NCBI RefSeq assembly: GCF_012911845.1
Contig: NZ_JAAXCU010000057.1
Location: 124,001 to 188,000, forward strand
Reading direction: 5' to 3'
DNA from: Bacillus sp. RO2
GTDB lineage: Bacteria > Bacillota > Bacilli > Bacillales > Bacillaceae_I
Length of the DNA stretch: 64,000 nucleotides
Within the stretch, counting starts at the first letter, position 1; each line of letters opens with the position of its first letter. Below are positions 31,303-40,140 of the stretch, piece after piece. The translations under genes were made by a program, and so were the position numbers. The notes under the pieces were generated by a model that did no database searches, was not told the DNA's origin, and saw only the letters and a list, made by a program, of their open reading frames with translations.

Positions 31303-32457
31303 TTGACAAAAAAAATTCTCTTTTGTGCCACAGTTGACTACCATTTTAAAGCGTTCCACTTGCCTATAATGAAATGGTTCAAAGAACAAGGTTGGGAAGT
31401 CCATGTTGCCGCTGCAGGAAACATGGAATTACCTTTTACAGATAAACAACATGTCATTCCCATCCACCGCTCTCCGTTCCGTAAGGACAACAAGAAAGCC
31501 TATCAGGAATTAAAAGCCATTATCAACCAAAACCAGTTTGAAATCATTCACTGTCACACTCCACTCGGCGGCGTGTTAACACGGCTTGCAGCCAAAGAAG
31601 CCAGAAAAAATGGCACAAAAGTTATCTACACCGCACACGGTTTTCACTTCTGCAAAGGTGCACCATACATAAACTGGCTTTTATACTATCCAATAGAAAA
31701 GCAGCTTGCCGCATATACGGACTGTCTGATTACGATAAACCGTGAAGACTACACACTGGCAGTGGACCACCGCTTCCGTTCGTCTCATATAGAACTGGTG
31801 AACGGTGTCGGAGTAGACACAACCCGCTTCCAACCAGTAACGGATAAACAGAAAAAAGAACTTCGCCTAAAACTAGGCTTTAAACAAGATGATTTTATCC
31901 TTTTCTATGCAGCTGAATTTAACAAAAATAAAAACCAAAAAGTACTCATAAATGCCATAGCGTCCTTAAAAGACGAGCTTCCGAAAGCTCGTCTTTTGCT
32001 TGCAGGAGAGGGGATCAAACAGGAGGAGTCCAAGAAACTCGCCGAAAAACTTGGAGTTTCTTCACAAGTAGATTTCCTCGGCTTCAGAAAAGACATCCAC
32101 CACATCCTTCCCGCCTGTGACGTCGCTGTGGCGTCGAGTTTCCGCGAAGGCCTCCCAGTTAACATCATGGAAGCCATGGCCTGTGGGTTACCAATAGTTG
32201 CAAGCGACAATCGGGGGCACAGGGAGTTAGTTTTTGAGGAGTATAATGGGTTTTTGTTAAAAGAAAACTGTAGCAACGAGTTTTCAGTTGCATGGAAGTA
32301 CCTCTATACAAACACCGAACAGAGAAAAATCTTTGGCCTGAACGGAAGAAAGCTAATTCAAAACAAATTTAATGAAGAAACGGTACATTTTCAACTTACC
32401 GAGATCTACAAAAAGTATATGCCAGAACAGGAGGGTGTTCTATGGGAAGCCCGATAA
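31303..32457 (+). CDS. epsD: EpsD-like glycosyltransferase (GT4)
   Basis: A 384-residue GT-B fold retaining glycosyltransferase that adds one sugar of the repeat unit at the cytosolic membrane face. The start KKILFCATVDYHFKAFHLP is close to Bacillus EpsD/YveN. The C-terminal donor-binding half includes FYAAEFNKNKNQKVLINAI and the GT4 motif SSFREGLPVNIMEAMACGLP with the E-x7-E pair. The TTG start follows AGGGGGATAAC. It overlaps the next gene by 16 bp. Confidence 0.9.
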   Translation: MTKKILFCATVDYHFKAFHLPIMKWFKEQGWEVHVAAAGNMELPFTDKQHVIPIHRSPFRKDNKKAYQELKAIINQNQFEIIHCHTPLGGVLTRLAAKEARKNGTKVIYTAHGFHFCKGAPYINWLLYYPIEKQLAAYTDCLITINREDYTLAVDHRFRSSHIELVNGVGVDTTRFQPVTDKQKKELRLKLGFKQDDFILFYAAEFNKNKNQKVLINAIASLKDELPKARLLLAGEGIKQEESKKLAEKLGVSSQVDFLGFRKDIHHILPACDVAVASSFREGLPVNIMEAMACGLPIVASDNRGHRELVFEEYNGFLLKENCSNEFSVAWKYLYTNTEQRKIFGLNGRKLIQNKFNEETVHFQLTEIYKKYMPEQEGVLWEAR

Positions 32458-33548
32458 GAGTGCTTCACGCCGTAGTGAATATGAATCGGGGCGGAGCGGA
32501 GACTCTTCTGATGAATCTGTACAGAAATATAGACAGGTCAAAAATACAATTTGACTTTCTTACCTCTAAAGAAGGCGTTTTTGATAAAGAGATTCAAAGC
32601 CTAGGAGGAAAAGTACACAGAATTCCTTACATTACAGACATTGGACATTTGGGATATACTAGAGCGCTCAACCGTTTTTTTTCATCCAACTTAGAATATA
32701 AAATTGTCCACTCTCACATGGATAAAATGAGTGGTTTGGTATTAAAAGTAGCTAGAGAACATAATGTACCTACTAGAATAGCGCATAGTCACAACACAAG
32801 TAGTGAGGGGAACTCAATAGCCAAACTTTACAAATGGTATGTAGGAAAAGACATTTTAAAATTTGCAACCCACTACATGGCATGTTCAGATAAAGCAGCG
32901 AAATGGCTCTTTAAAAATAACATTCATCAAGCACAAATTCTCAAAAACGGAATTGAACCAGAGAAATTTAAGTTTTCATCTTCAAATAGAAAACGGATAA
33001 GGGAAGAATTCGGAATAAAAGAATCCGATTTCTTAATAGGACATATAGGAAGATTCAATGAACAAAAAAACCACAACTTTTTGTTGGATGTTTTTTCAAA
33101 AATATCCAAAGTGAATAAGAGGGCGCATCTCTTACTGGTGGGAGACGGCGTTCTTCAGGAACAACTTAGAAAAAAGGTAAAACGACTAAAGTTAGAAGAA
33201 AAAATAGTTTTTGCAGGGGTAAGAAGTGATATTCCCGACTTGCTTCAAGGGATGGATTTATTTGCATTTCCATCTTTACATGAAGGTTTACCTGTTACAT
33301 TAATTGAAGCCCAGAGTGCCGGTGTTCCATGTCTGATATCAGAAGTTATTACAGAAGAGGTTGATATGGGGTTAGGTTTAGTAGAGTATCTTCCAATAAA
33401 AAAACATGATCAATGGGTGGAAGCCATATCAGCTAAAATGAGCATTTCAACTGACCGAGTAATAGACTCTTCAAAGACATTAGATGACAAGGGCTACAAC
33501 ATAAAAAATACAGCATCTTGGACAGAAGGTTTTTACTCGGCAATATAA
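32442..33548 (+). CDS. epsF: EpsF-like glycosyltransferase (GT4)
   Basis: A 368-residue GT-B glycosyltransferase. Its N-terminus, IRVLHAVVNMNRGGAETLLMNLYRNID, is that of Bacillus EpsF. The donor domain has GHIGRFNEQKNHNFLLDVF and the E-x7-E region FPSLHEGLPVTLIEAQSAGVP. No membrane segment is seen; it should act at the inner face of the membrane on undecaprenyl-linked intermediates. It overlaps the epsD-like gene by 16 bp and is followed 13 bp later by a GT2 gene. Confidence 0.88.
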   Translation: MGSPIRVLHAVVNMNRGGAETLLMNLYRNIDRSKIQFDFLTSKEGVFDKEIQSLGGKVHRIPYITDIGHLGYTRALNRFFSSNLEYKIVHSHMDKMSGLVLKVAREHNVPTRIAHSHNTSSEGNSIAKLYKWYVGKDILKFATHYMACSDKAAKWLFKNNIHQAQILKNGIEPEKFKFSSSNRKRIREEFGIKESDFLIGHIGRFNEQKNHNFLLDVFSKISKVNKRAHLLLVGDGVLQEQLRKKVKRLKLEEKIVFAGVRSDIPDLLQGMDLFAFPSLHEGLPVTLIEAQSAGVPCLISEVITEEVDMGLGLVEYLPIKKHDQWVEAISAKMSISTDRVIDSSKTLDDKGYNIKNTASWTEGFYSAI

Positions 33549-33561
33549 AGGTGGTCAGGTA

Positions 33562-34446
33562 ATGAAGTTACTAACAGTATTTACACCAACATACAATAGA
33601 GGCTATTGTCTTGGAAGATGTTATGAGAGTTTAACAAATCAGACCATTAATAATTTCAGATGGTTAATTATTGATGATGGCTCAACCGATGGAACAAAAG
33701 AGTTAGTTGATAGATGGAGAAACGAAAATAAGATTGAAATTGAGTATATTTGGCAGGAAAATCAAGGGATGCACGGTGCCCACAACACTGCCTATGAGCA
33801 TATCACAACCGAATTAAATGTTTGCATTGATTCGGATGACTACATGCCAATGGATGCCGTAGAGAAAATAGTGACTTTTTGGAAAGAACATGGTAGCAAG
33901 AAAGTAAGTGGAATTGTGGGCTTGGATCTTTTTACAAATGGTCAAATTATTGGCACCGCATTACCTAAAGAATACAAAACATCCACACTTTTTAATCTAT
34001 ACAATAAGCACGGGGTAAAAGGTGATAAAAAACTCGTATACAGGACTGAATTAACAAAAAGATATCCCTATCCCATTTTTACTGGCGAAAAATATGTAGG
34101 GCTGGCTTACAAATATTATAAGCTGGATCAAGACTACGAACTACTAATCATGAATGAGGCATTATGTGTTGTCGAATATCTACCAGATGGATCTTCAGTC
34201 AATATGTTAAAGCAATATCGTCATAATCCAAAAGGGTTTGCATTTTATCGAAAAGAATTGATGAAACTCCCATTCGTAAGCTTTAAGTTCAAAGTTAGGC
34301 AAGCTGTGCATTATGTATCCAGCAGTTTAATGATGAATAACCGTGGGTTTATATCAGATGCTCCTAATAAGGCTGTTACAACCATGGTTATCCCATTTGG
34401 ATATTTGCTCTATTTATACATCATCACAAAAACAAAGGTTGCTTAG
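33562..34446 (+). CDS. Family 2 glycosyltransferase
   Basis: A 294-residue inverting GT-A enzyme. The nucleotide-sugar fold begins LLTVFTPTYNRGYCLGRCYESL, with IIDDGSTDGTKELVDRW for uridine binding and the DxD-like VCIDSDDYMP near residue 93. The C-terminal region has amphipathic helices and a short hydrophobic end (VIPFGYLLYLYII) that may hold it at the membrane. AGGTGGTCAGGT precedes the ATG. Its place between epsF and epsG corresponds to a repeat-unit transferase; the sugar is not predictable. Confidence 0.88.
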   Translation: MKLLTVFTPTYNRGYCLGRCYESLTNQTINNFRWLIIDDGSTDGTKELVDRWRNENKIEIEYIWQENQGMHGAHNTAYEHITTELNVCIDSDDYMPMDAVEKIVTFWKEHGSKKVSGIVGLDLFTNGQIIGTALPKEYKTSTLFNLYNKHGVKGDKKLVYRTELTKRYPYPIFTGEKYVGLAYKYYKLDQDYELLIMNEALCVVEYLPDGSSVNMLKQYRHNPKGFAFYRKELMKLPFVSFKFKVRQAVHYVSSSLMMNNRGFISDAPNKAVTTMVIPFGYLLYLYIITKTKVA

Positions 34447-34476
34447 TGTGCTGTTCATGAAAGGAATAATGAGAAG

Positions 34477-35550
34477 ATGACTGTACTTTATTTAAACCTT
34501 GTTACTGTTTTTTCATTGTCTTGGATAGCTAGGTACTTTTCCACACCTGCTATGGCCACTTCCCTGAATTCGCCAATAGAAGTTAAACCGAATAGATATT
34601 TAACAATGTTGGCAATGATAACACTCGTCTTAGTATCAGGCTTACGAACAAATATAGGGGATACCTTTTTTTATCGACATGCTTTTGAAGTACAGGATTT
34701 CACATGGGAGTTCGTATTAAGTGAAAAGGATATAGGATTTGGTCTTCTACAAATGTTACTAAAATACTTGTCAGAAGATCCGCAGATTTTAATATTAGTA
34801 ACAGCATTGATAACAAATTTGCTAATTGTGATGGTCATTTACAAGTACTCTAGATTGATAGAACTTAGCCTCTTTGTTTACATCACAAGCGGCTTATTTT
34901 TAGTCTCTATGAATGGAATAAGACAATTCCTTGCTGCAGCTATTATCTTTGCCGCTACAAAATACGTTATGGATGGAAGTTGGATAAAATTCATTGTGAT
35001 GGTCTTACTCGCTTCCACCTTTCATCAAAGTGCACTCATACTTATTCCTATCTATTTTTTGGTTAGAAGAAAAGCATGGACCAAGTCTACATTTACTTTG
35101 TTAGTCCTTGCTATGATTGTGGTTGTTGGATATAACCAATTTTCAAGCATATTATTTAGTGCTTTGGAAAATACCCAATATGGACATTATAGCGAATTCT
35201 CAGAAGGTGGCGCCAGTATCCTAAGAGTGGTGGTATATGCTGCGCCATTGTTTATCGCGTATTTAGGAAGAGAAAAGCTTAGAAACATCTTTCCTAATAG
35301 TGATTATATTGTAAATCTATGTATCTTGAATCTGATCTTCATGATCATTGCTTCCCAGAACTGGATTTTTGCAAGGTTTACAATTTATTTTGGATTATAC
35401 AATCTAATCTTAATTACCTGGATAGTAAAGTTGGTGAAAGAAAGGGATCAAAAATTTCTCTATTATGGAATCTTCATTTTCTACTTAGCTTACTTTTATT
35501 ATGAGCATGTCATCTCATTAAATATCTTATACAAAAGCAATTATTTATAA
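34477..35550 (+). CDS. epsG: EpsG-like polysaccharide polymerase (Wzy type)
   Basis: A 357-residue polytopic membrane protein with about ten hydrophobic helices. The N-terminal segment LNLVTVFSLSWIARYFSTP, VSGLRTNIGDTFFYRHAFE and SMNGIRQFLAAAIIFAATKY are typical of the EpsG family, which joins lipid-linked repeat units on the outer face of the membrane. The NGIRQ..A motif is a useful marker. The start follows GGAATAATGAGAAG. The family is recognisable by these motifs and by position even though overall identity in it is low. Confidence 0.88.
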   Translation: MTVLYLNLVTVFSLSWIARYFSTPAMATSLNSPIEVKPNRYLTMLAMITLVLVSGLRTNIGDTFFYRHAFEVQDFTWEFVLSEKDIGFGLLQMLLKYLSEDPQILILVTALITNLLIVMVIYKYSRLIELSLFVYITSGLFLVSMNGIRQFLAAAIIFAATKYVMDGSWIKFIVMVLLASTFHQSALILIPIYFLVRRKAWTKSTFTLLVLAMIVVVGYNQFSSILFSALENTQYGHYSEFSEGGASILRVVVYAAPLFIAYLGREKLRNIFPNSDYIVNLCILNLIFMIIASQNWIFARFTIYFGLYNLILITWIVKLVKERDQKFLYYGIFIFYLAYFYYEHVISLNILYKSNYL

Positions 35551-35561
35551 GGAGCTACACT

Positions 35562-35714
35562 ATGTCTATAGCAGATAAATGTACACAAGAGAAACTACAA
35601 AACATACTACTTTCTATCTATAAGAAAGGGCAGGAATCAAAAGACATCAGTGTTCTTGAAATGATTGAAGATATAAAACTTGAATTTCTAAACATTACTA
35701 ATAATAGAGAATAG
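35562..35714 (+). CDS. Small 50-residue protein between epsG and the sugar transferase
   Basis: The ATG lies 7 nt after GGAG (35551-35554) and the frame runs 50 codons to TAG, filling the gap between two eps genes. The product starts MSIADKCTQEKLQNILLSIY and is acidic and helical, with a central Lys/Gly/Gln loop and EMIEDIKLEFLNIT; no membrane segment. The spacing and ribosome binding site make it a credible gene. I do not recognise a family; a regulatory or assembly partner is a guess. Confidence 0.6.
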   Translation: MSIADKCTQEKLQNILLSIYKKGQESKDISVLEMIEDIKLEFLNITNNRE

Positions 35715-35741
35715 GCAACTATAAAAAAGGGGGGCAAGCAA

Positions 35742-36356
35742 ATGAAAAGAACTTTAGATATCATAGTCTCATTACTCGTATTATCCTTACTTTCCCCAAT
35801 ATATATAGTTCTTTCTATTCTAATAAGGATTAAACTGGGTTCCCCAATCCTATTTAAACAGAAAAGACCGGGCCTGAAAGGTAAACCATTTATCCTTTAT
35901 AAATTTAGAACCATGACAAATAGTATAGATAAGAATGGAAGGTTTCTTTCGGATGAAATGAGATTAACTTCATTTGGATTATTTTTAAGAAGGTATAGTC
36001 TGGATGAAATCCCTCAATTTATAAATGTATTAAAAGGAGAACTTAGTATTGTTGGCCCTAGACCCCTTTTAATGGAGTATTTACCACTCTATAGTAAAGA
36101 GCAATTTAAGCGGCATCTGGTAAAGCCAGGTATTACAGGGTGGGCACAAGTGAATGGAAGAAATGCTATTTCGTGGGAGGAAAAGTTTGATTTAGATGTT
36201 TGGTATGTCTACAACTATTCCTTCTTTCTTGATTTAAAGATCATTTTTTTAACGGTGATAAAAGTGATTAAAAAGGAAGGGATATCACAACCAGGTTATG
36301 CAACGATTCAACCTTTCTCGAAAGTAAAATCAAGAGTGGGTGGTGGTCATGGATGA
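35742..36356 (+). CDS. epsL: EpsL-like undecaprenyl-phosphate sugar-1-phosphate transferase
   Basis: The initiating transferase: it moves a sugar-1-phosphate from a UDP-sugar onto undecaprenyl phosphate. The 204-residue protein has the short re-entrant membrane helix RTLDIIVSLLVLSLLSPIYI at the start and the monotopic PGT core: KQKRPGLKGKPFILYKFRTM, LRRYSLDEIPQFINVLKGE (catalytic Asp-Glu), SIVGPRPL and KPGITGWAQVNGRN. AAAGGGGGGC precedes the ATG. It overlaps the acetyltransferase gene by 4 bp. With the epsC-, epsM- and epsN-like genes it fits a bacillosamine-type first sugar. Confidence 0.93.
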   Translation: MKRTLDIIVSLLVLSLLSPIYIVLSILIRIKLGSPILFKQKRPGLKGKPFILYKFRTMTNSIDKNGRFLSDEMRLTSFGLFLRRYSLDEIPQFINVLKGELSIVGPRPLLMEYLPLYSKEQFKRHLVKPGITGWAQVNGRNAISWEEKFDLDVWYVYNYSFFLDLKIIFLTVIKVIKKEGISQPGYATIQPFSKVKSRVGGGHG

Positions 36357-37015
36357 TTAAGGTCGTTATTGTAGGGCAAGGAGGACATAGCAAAGTTGTT
36401 ACTGAGGCCATTACATTTCAAGGCAACATGAAGATCATTGGTTATTTAGATGATAACTTTCATGAACTTGTTTTCAAAAATGAATTATACTATGGTCCCA
36501 TTCGGTCAAACAAAGAACTATTAATAAAAGAGCCCAATATCAAATTTGTTATAGCAATTGGAAATAACAAAGTGAGAAAGAAGATTGTAGAAAAACTGGG
36601 ATTGAAAGATACACAATATATTACAGTAATCCATCCTAAAGCAATAATAAGTGCCTCCGCCACAATTGGAGTGGGATCAGTAATACTTGCTAATGCAGTT
36701 GTTAACACGGATGCAACAATAGGAGCACATACCATAATAAATACTAGTGCGATAGTAGAGCATGATAATATCATAGAAAATTTTGCACATATTTCCCCCA
36801 ATGCAACCTTAACAGGCACTGTTCATATTGAAGAAGGGGTACATGTTGGTGCAGGTGCTAATATCATTCCTAACATAAGCATTGGAAAATGGTCCACGAT
36901 CGGAGCGGGAGCAACAGTAATAAATCATATACCCGCATTTTCTACCGCAGTAGGTGTCCCAGCAAAAATTAAATCGAAAGAAGGTGATGAGGTTGTTGCA
37001 ATCAACATCCAATAA
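36353..37015 (+). CDS. epsM: EpsM-like sugar O/N-acetyltransferase (PglD/NeuD family)
   Basis: A 220-residue acetyltransferase with an N-terminal Rossmann-like domain (KVVIVGQGGHSKVVTEAI) and a C-terminal left-handed beta-helix of hexapeptide repeats from about residue 95 ([20 protein letters not shown] onward). The catalytic His is probably in VEHDNIIENFAHISPNA. In PglD-like enzymes it acetylates a UDP-4-amino-sugar made by the neighbouring dehydratase and aminotransferase. It overlaps both neighbours, so all three are coupled. Confidence 0.9.
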   Translation: MIKVVIVGQGGHSKVVTEAITFQGNMKIIGYLDDNFHELVFKNELYYGPIRSNKELLIKEPNIKFVIAIGNNKVRKKIVEKLGLKDTQYITVIHPKAIISASATIGVGSVILANAVVNTDATIGAHTIINTSAIVEHDNIIENFAHISPNATLTGTVHIEEGVHVGAGANIIPNISIGKWSTIGAGATVINHIPAFSTAVGVPAKIKSKEGDEVVAINIQ

Positions 37016-38168
37016 AAGAATTTATTTGTCCCCCCCTCATATGAGTGGAAATGAAATGAAATATATATCAGAAGCATTTCAAACTAATTGGATTGCCCCC
37101 CTTGGACCAAATGTGGATGCTTTTGAAAAGGAAATAGCCCAAAAAATAGGAGTCAATGAAGCTGTAGCAGTAAGTTCTGGAACTGCAGCCATTCATTTGG
37201 CTCTTTCTTTATTAGGAGTCGAAAAAGGTGATACTGTTTTTTGTTCCACTTTAACCTTTGTAGCAAGTGCAAATCCTATTCTATATCAAGGAGCTGAGCC
37301 AGTTTTTATTGATTCTGAGCCGGATACTTGGAATATGTCACCAAAGGCACTACAACGAGCATTTCAGGATGCATTTATTAATGGTAAATTACCCAAAGCA
37401 GTTATTGTTGTTAATCTTTACGGCCAGAGTGCAAAAATGGAAGAAATATTAGAGTTGTGTAATCTATATGATGTTCCTTTAATAGAAGATGCTGCAGAAT
37501 CTTTAGGATCAATATATAAAGGACGACCAAGTGGAACATTTGGTCTCTTTGGCATTTTTTCCTTTAACGGTAATAAAATTATTACTACCTCAGGTGGCGG
37601 TATGCTCGTCACTAATGATAAAACTCTCTCAGAAAAAGCTAGATTTTTGGCAACTCAAGCAAGAGACCAAGCGATGCATTATCAACATAGTCAGCTTGGA
37701 TATAATTATCGATTAAGTAATATTCTTGCTGGAATCGGTAGAGGTCAATTAGAGGTTTTGGAAGAACGAGTTCAAGCGAGAAGGGATATTTTTAATCGTT
37801 ACTCTACAGATTTAAACGTAGTAAGTGGAATTGAATTTATGCCGGAATTAACGGAGACAACATCAAATAGATGGTTGACGGCACTTTTAGTAAATGAAAT
37901 AGAGGCAGGTATTAGTGCCAAAGAAATAATGGAAGCACTAGCAAAAGAGAATATTGAAGCGAGACCTGTATGGAAGCCTTTACATCTACAACCTTTATTT
38001 CGGAATTGCAAGTATTTCCGTCATAGTGAAACGGAGGATATTGCAGCTAGTCTTTTTGAAAAAGGCATTTGTTTACCTTCAGGATCAAATCTAACACTCG
38101 AAGACCAAAATCGAATAATAAGCTGTATTAAGCAGTGCACAAATGAAATGCTGGTCAAGGAAGGGTGA
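36993..38168 (+). CDS. epsN: EpsN-like UDP-4-amino-sugar aminotransferase
   Basis: A DegT/DnrJ/EryC1-type PLP aminotransferase (about 391 residues) that aminates the 4-keto sugar made by the epsC-like enzyme. Visible are RIYLSPPHMSGNEMKYISEAF, TNWIAPLGPNVDAFE, VSSGTAAIHLALSLLG, DAAESLGSIYKGRPSGTFG and the PLP-Lys segment FSFNGNKIITTSGGGM. The start is uncertain: TTG 36993 is 8 nt from AAGG, while ATG 36987 is only 2 nt away. The gene begins inside the epsM-like gene. epsC + epsN + epsM together predict a UDP-N,N'-diacetylbacillosamine-like sugar. Confidence 0.92.
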   Translation: MLQSTSNKRIYLSPPHMSGNEMKYISEAFQTNWIAPLGPNVDAFEKEIAQKIGVNEAVAVSSGTAAIHLALSLLGVEKGDTVFCSTLTFVASANPILYQGAEPVFIDSEPDTWNMSPKALQRAFQDAFINGKLPKAVIVVNLYGQSAKMEEILELCNLYDVPLIEDAAESLGSIYKGRPSGTFGLFGIFSFNGNKIITTSGGGMLVTNDKTLSEKARFLATQARDQAMHYQHSQLGYNYRLSNILAGIGRGQLEVLEERVQARRDIFNRYSTDLNVVSGIEFMPELTETTSNRWLTALLVNEIEAGISAKEIMEALAKENIEARPVWKPLHLQPLFRNCKYFRHSETEDIAASLFEKGICLPSGSNLTLEDQNRIISCIKQCTNEMLVKEG

Positions 38169-38174
38169 AGGTAA

Positions 38175-38912
38175 ATGAGCCATCAAAATATACCGAAAAT
38201 CATACACTATTGTTGGTTTGGAGGAAAAGATAAACCAGCAATCGTTAAGAAATGTATAGAGAGCTGGAAAAAGCACCTTAAGGATTATCAATTCATTGAA
38301 TGGAATGAAACTAATAGTAAAGTACAGAAAAATAAATATGCTAATGAAGCATACAAAGCTGGTAAATTTGCTTTTGTAAGTGATTATGTTCGAGTTAAAG
38401 TTCTGTATGAATACGGTGGCATCTATCTTGATACAGATGTGGAAGTATTCAAACCATTTGATGACTTGTTAAAAAATGAGTCCTTCTGGGGATTTGAACA
38501 AGAAAACTACATTGCTACAAGTACTATTGGTGCAAAACCAAGAAATAAACTGATTAAAGAATTTCTCGATCTTTATATGAATAGATCCTTCATTAATAAT
38601 GATGGCAGTCTGAACGACCTAACTAATGTTGCGATGGTGACTCATATGCTACAAGATTTAGGATTAGTTAGAAACGGCAAATATCAAACCATCCAAAATG
38701 TGGGAACTGTCTATCCTCAAACCTATCTCTCTCCATATGACTATATTAATTGTATCAATCTTACTACAGATGACACCTATGCTATGCACCATTATCATAA
38801 AAGCTGGCTTCCTTGGGATGCCAAACTCAAAGGAAAAATTAAGGCTACCTCAGCATTTATAATTGGCGGACACAACATAGCAAAGATTAGAAGGATCTTT
38901 GCCCATAAGTAG
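38175..38912 (+). CDS. GT32-type glycosyltransferase with DxD motif
   Basis: A 245-residue glycosyltransferase of the capsular/OCH1-like group. The N-terminus IPKIIHYCWFGGKDKPAIVKKC and the core SDYVRVKVLYEYGGIYLDTD (DxD near residue 92, nucleotide-sugar and metal binding) are diagnostic. C-terminal HHYHKSWLPWDAKLKGK is also typical. No signal peptide. It begins a block of low-GC glycosyltransferase genes (38-48 kb) that B. subtilis lacks and that may specify strain-specific polymer decoration. Confidence 0.88.
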   Translation: MSHQNIPKIIHYCWFGGKDKPAIVKKCIESWKKHLKDYQFIEWNETNSKVQKNKYANEAYKAGKFAFVSDYVRVKVLYEYGGIYLDTDVEVFKPFDDLLKNESFWGFEQENYIATSTIGAKPRNKLIKEFLDLYMNRSFINNDGSLNDLTNVAMVTHMLQDLGLVRNGKYQTIQNVGTVYPQTYLSPYDYINCINLTTDDTYAMHHYHKSWLPWDAKLKGKIKATSAFIIGGHNIAKIRRIFAHK

Positions 38913-38921
38913 GAGGTTTCT

Positions 38922-40115
38922 ATGAAAAATATACTAATAGCTTCCTTTGACCTAGAAATAGGAGGAGTAGAAAGAAGCTTAATAAGCATGTTAGAGCATT
39001 TTGATTATGAAAACTATAATGTAGATGTAATGCTTTATAGACACCAAGGTGATTTCATGCCCATGCTTACAAAGAAAGTTAACTTATTAAAAGAAGTCCC
39101 TCAATATGCTACCTTTCGTAAATCAATTGGCACGTTATTAAAAGAAAAAAACTATGCAATTGCTACTACAAGAATTTTAGCCAAATTACAGGCAGATCTA
39201 ATCGGCAAAATAAAGCGCTACTCTGAGCCAGGCTACTATCAAATGCAATTAATGTGGAAATACGCAATGCCATTTCTACCAGAAGTTGAAAAAGAGTATG
39301 ATTTAGCAATTAGCTATCTATGGCCACATGACTTTGTGGCAGAAAAGGTCAAGGCAAAAAAGAAGATTGCGTGGATTCATACGGATTATTCTTCAATTAA
39401 AACAAATGAAAAGTTGGATATTAATATTTGGTTTAAATTCGATTTAATCTTTGCAGTATCAGAAGCATGTAGGAATTCTATAGTAAATAAATATCCGGGT
39501 ATTGGGAATAAAATTATAGTTATGGAAAATATCATGTCCACAGAATTAATAAAAACAATGTCTAAAGAAACAGTCGAAAATCCACTAGTAAAAGATAGCA
39601 GATTTAAGATAATTACAATTGCTAGGTTATCTCATGCTAAAGGAATAGATAATGCTATTAAAGCATTAGAGATACTAGTTAAAAAGGGATACAGTGACTT
39701 AGCTTGGTACGTTATAGGGTACGGAGGAGATGAAAATAAACTAAAAGATCTCATAGCACAATATCAACTATCAGACCGTTTCATTTTACTTGGAAAAAAG
39801 TTAAACCCTTATCCTTATTTAAAAACAGCAGATGTCTATGTTCAGCCCTCTAGATATGAAGGGAAAGCAGTCACCGTTACAGAAGCTCAAGTATTAGGAA
39901 AAGCAATAATAATAACAAATTATTCAACTGCATCAAGTCAATTAAAAGAGAATATAGAAGGTTTAATATGTGAAAATAGCCCTCAGGGAATAGCGAGTAG
40001 TATTGAAAAGTTATACATGGATGATGGTTTTAGAAGAAACTTACAAAAACAAAATGAACTACGAAATTTTGAGAATAATTCAGAATTGGAAAAATTATTT
40101 AGTTTAATAAACTAA
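38922..40115 (+). CDS. GT4 glycosyltransferase, paralogue 1
   Basis: A 397-residue GT-B enzyme. The N-terminal domain opens with ILIASFDLEIGGVERSLISMLEHFDYENY and has IAWIHTDYSSIKTNEKLD. The donor domain has RLSHAKGIDNAIKAL, WYVIGYGGDENKLKDLI, FILLGKKLNPYPYLKTADVY and VQPSRYEGKAVTVTEAQVLG. It shares this whole architecture with the genes at 41178 and 43494, which suggests duplication or repeated recruitment. AGGAGG precedes the ATG. The sugar donor is unknown. Confidence 0.88.
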   Translation: MKNILIASFDLEIGGVERSLISMLEHFDYENYNVDVMLYRHQGDFMPMLTKKVNLLKEVPQYATFRKSIGTLLKEKNYAIATTRILAKLQADLIGKIKRYSEPGYYQMQLMWKYAMPFLPEVEKEYDLAISYLWPHDFVAEKVKAKKKIAWIHTDYSSIKTNEKLDINIWFKFDLIFAVSEACRNSIVNKYPGIGNKIIVMENIMSTELIKTMSKETVENPLVKDSRFKIITIARLSHAKGIDNAIKALEILVKKGYSDLAWYVIGYGGDENKLKDLIAQYQLSDRFILLGKKLNPYPYLKTADVYVQPSRYEGKAVTVTEAQVLGKAIIITNYSTASSQLKENIEGLICENSPQGIASSIEKLYMDDGFRRNLQKQNELRNFENNSELEKLFSLIN

Positions 40116-40140
40116 AGATATTGATAGAGGGTGAAAGAAA

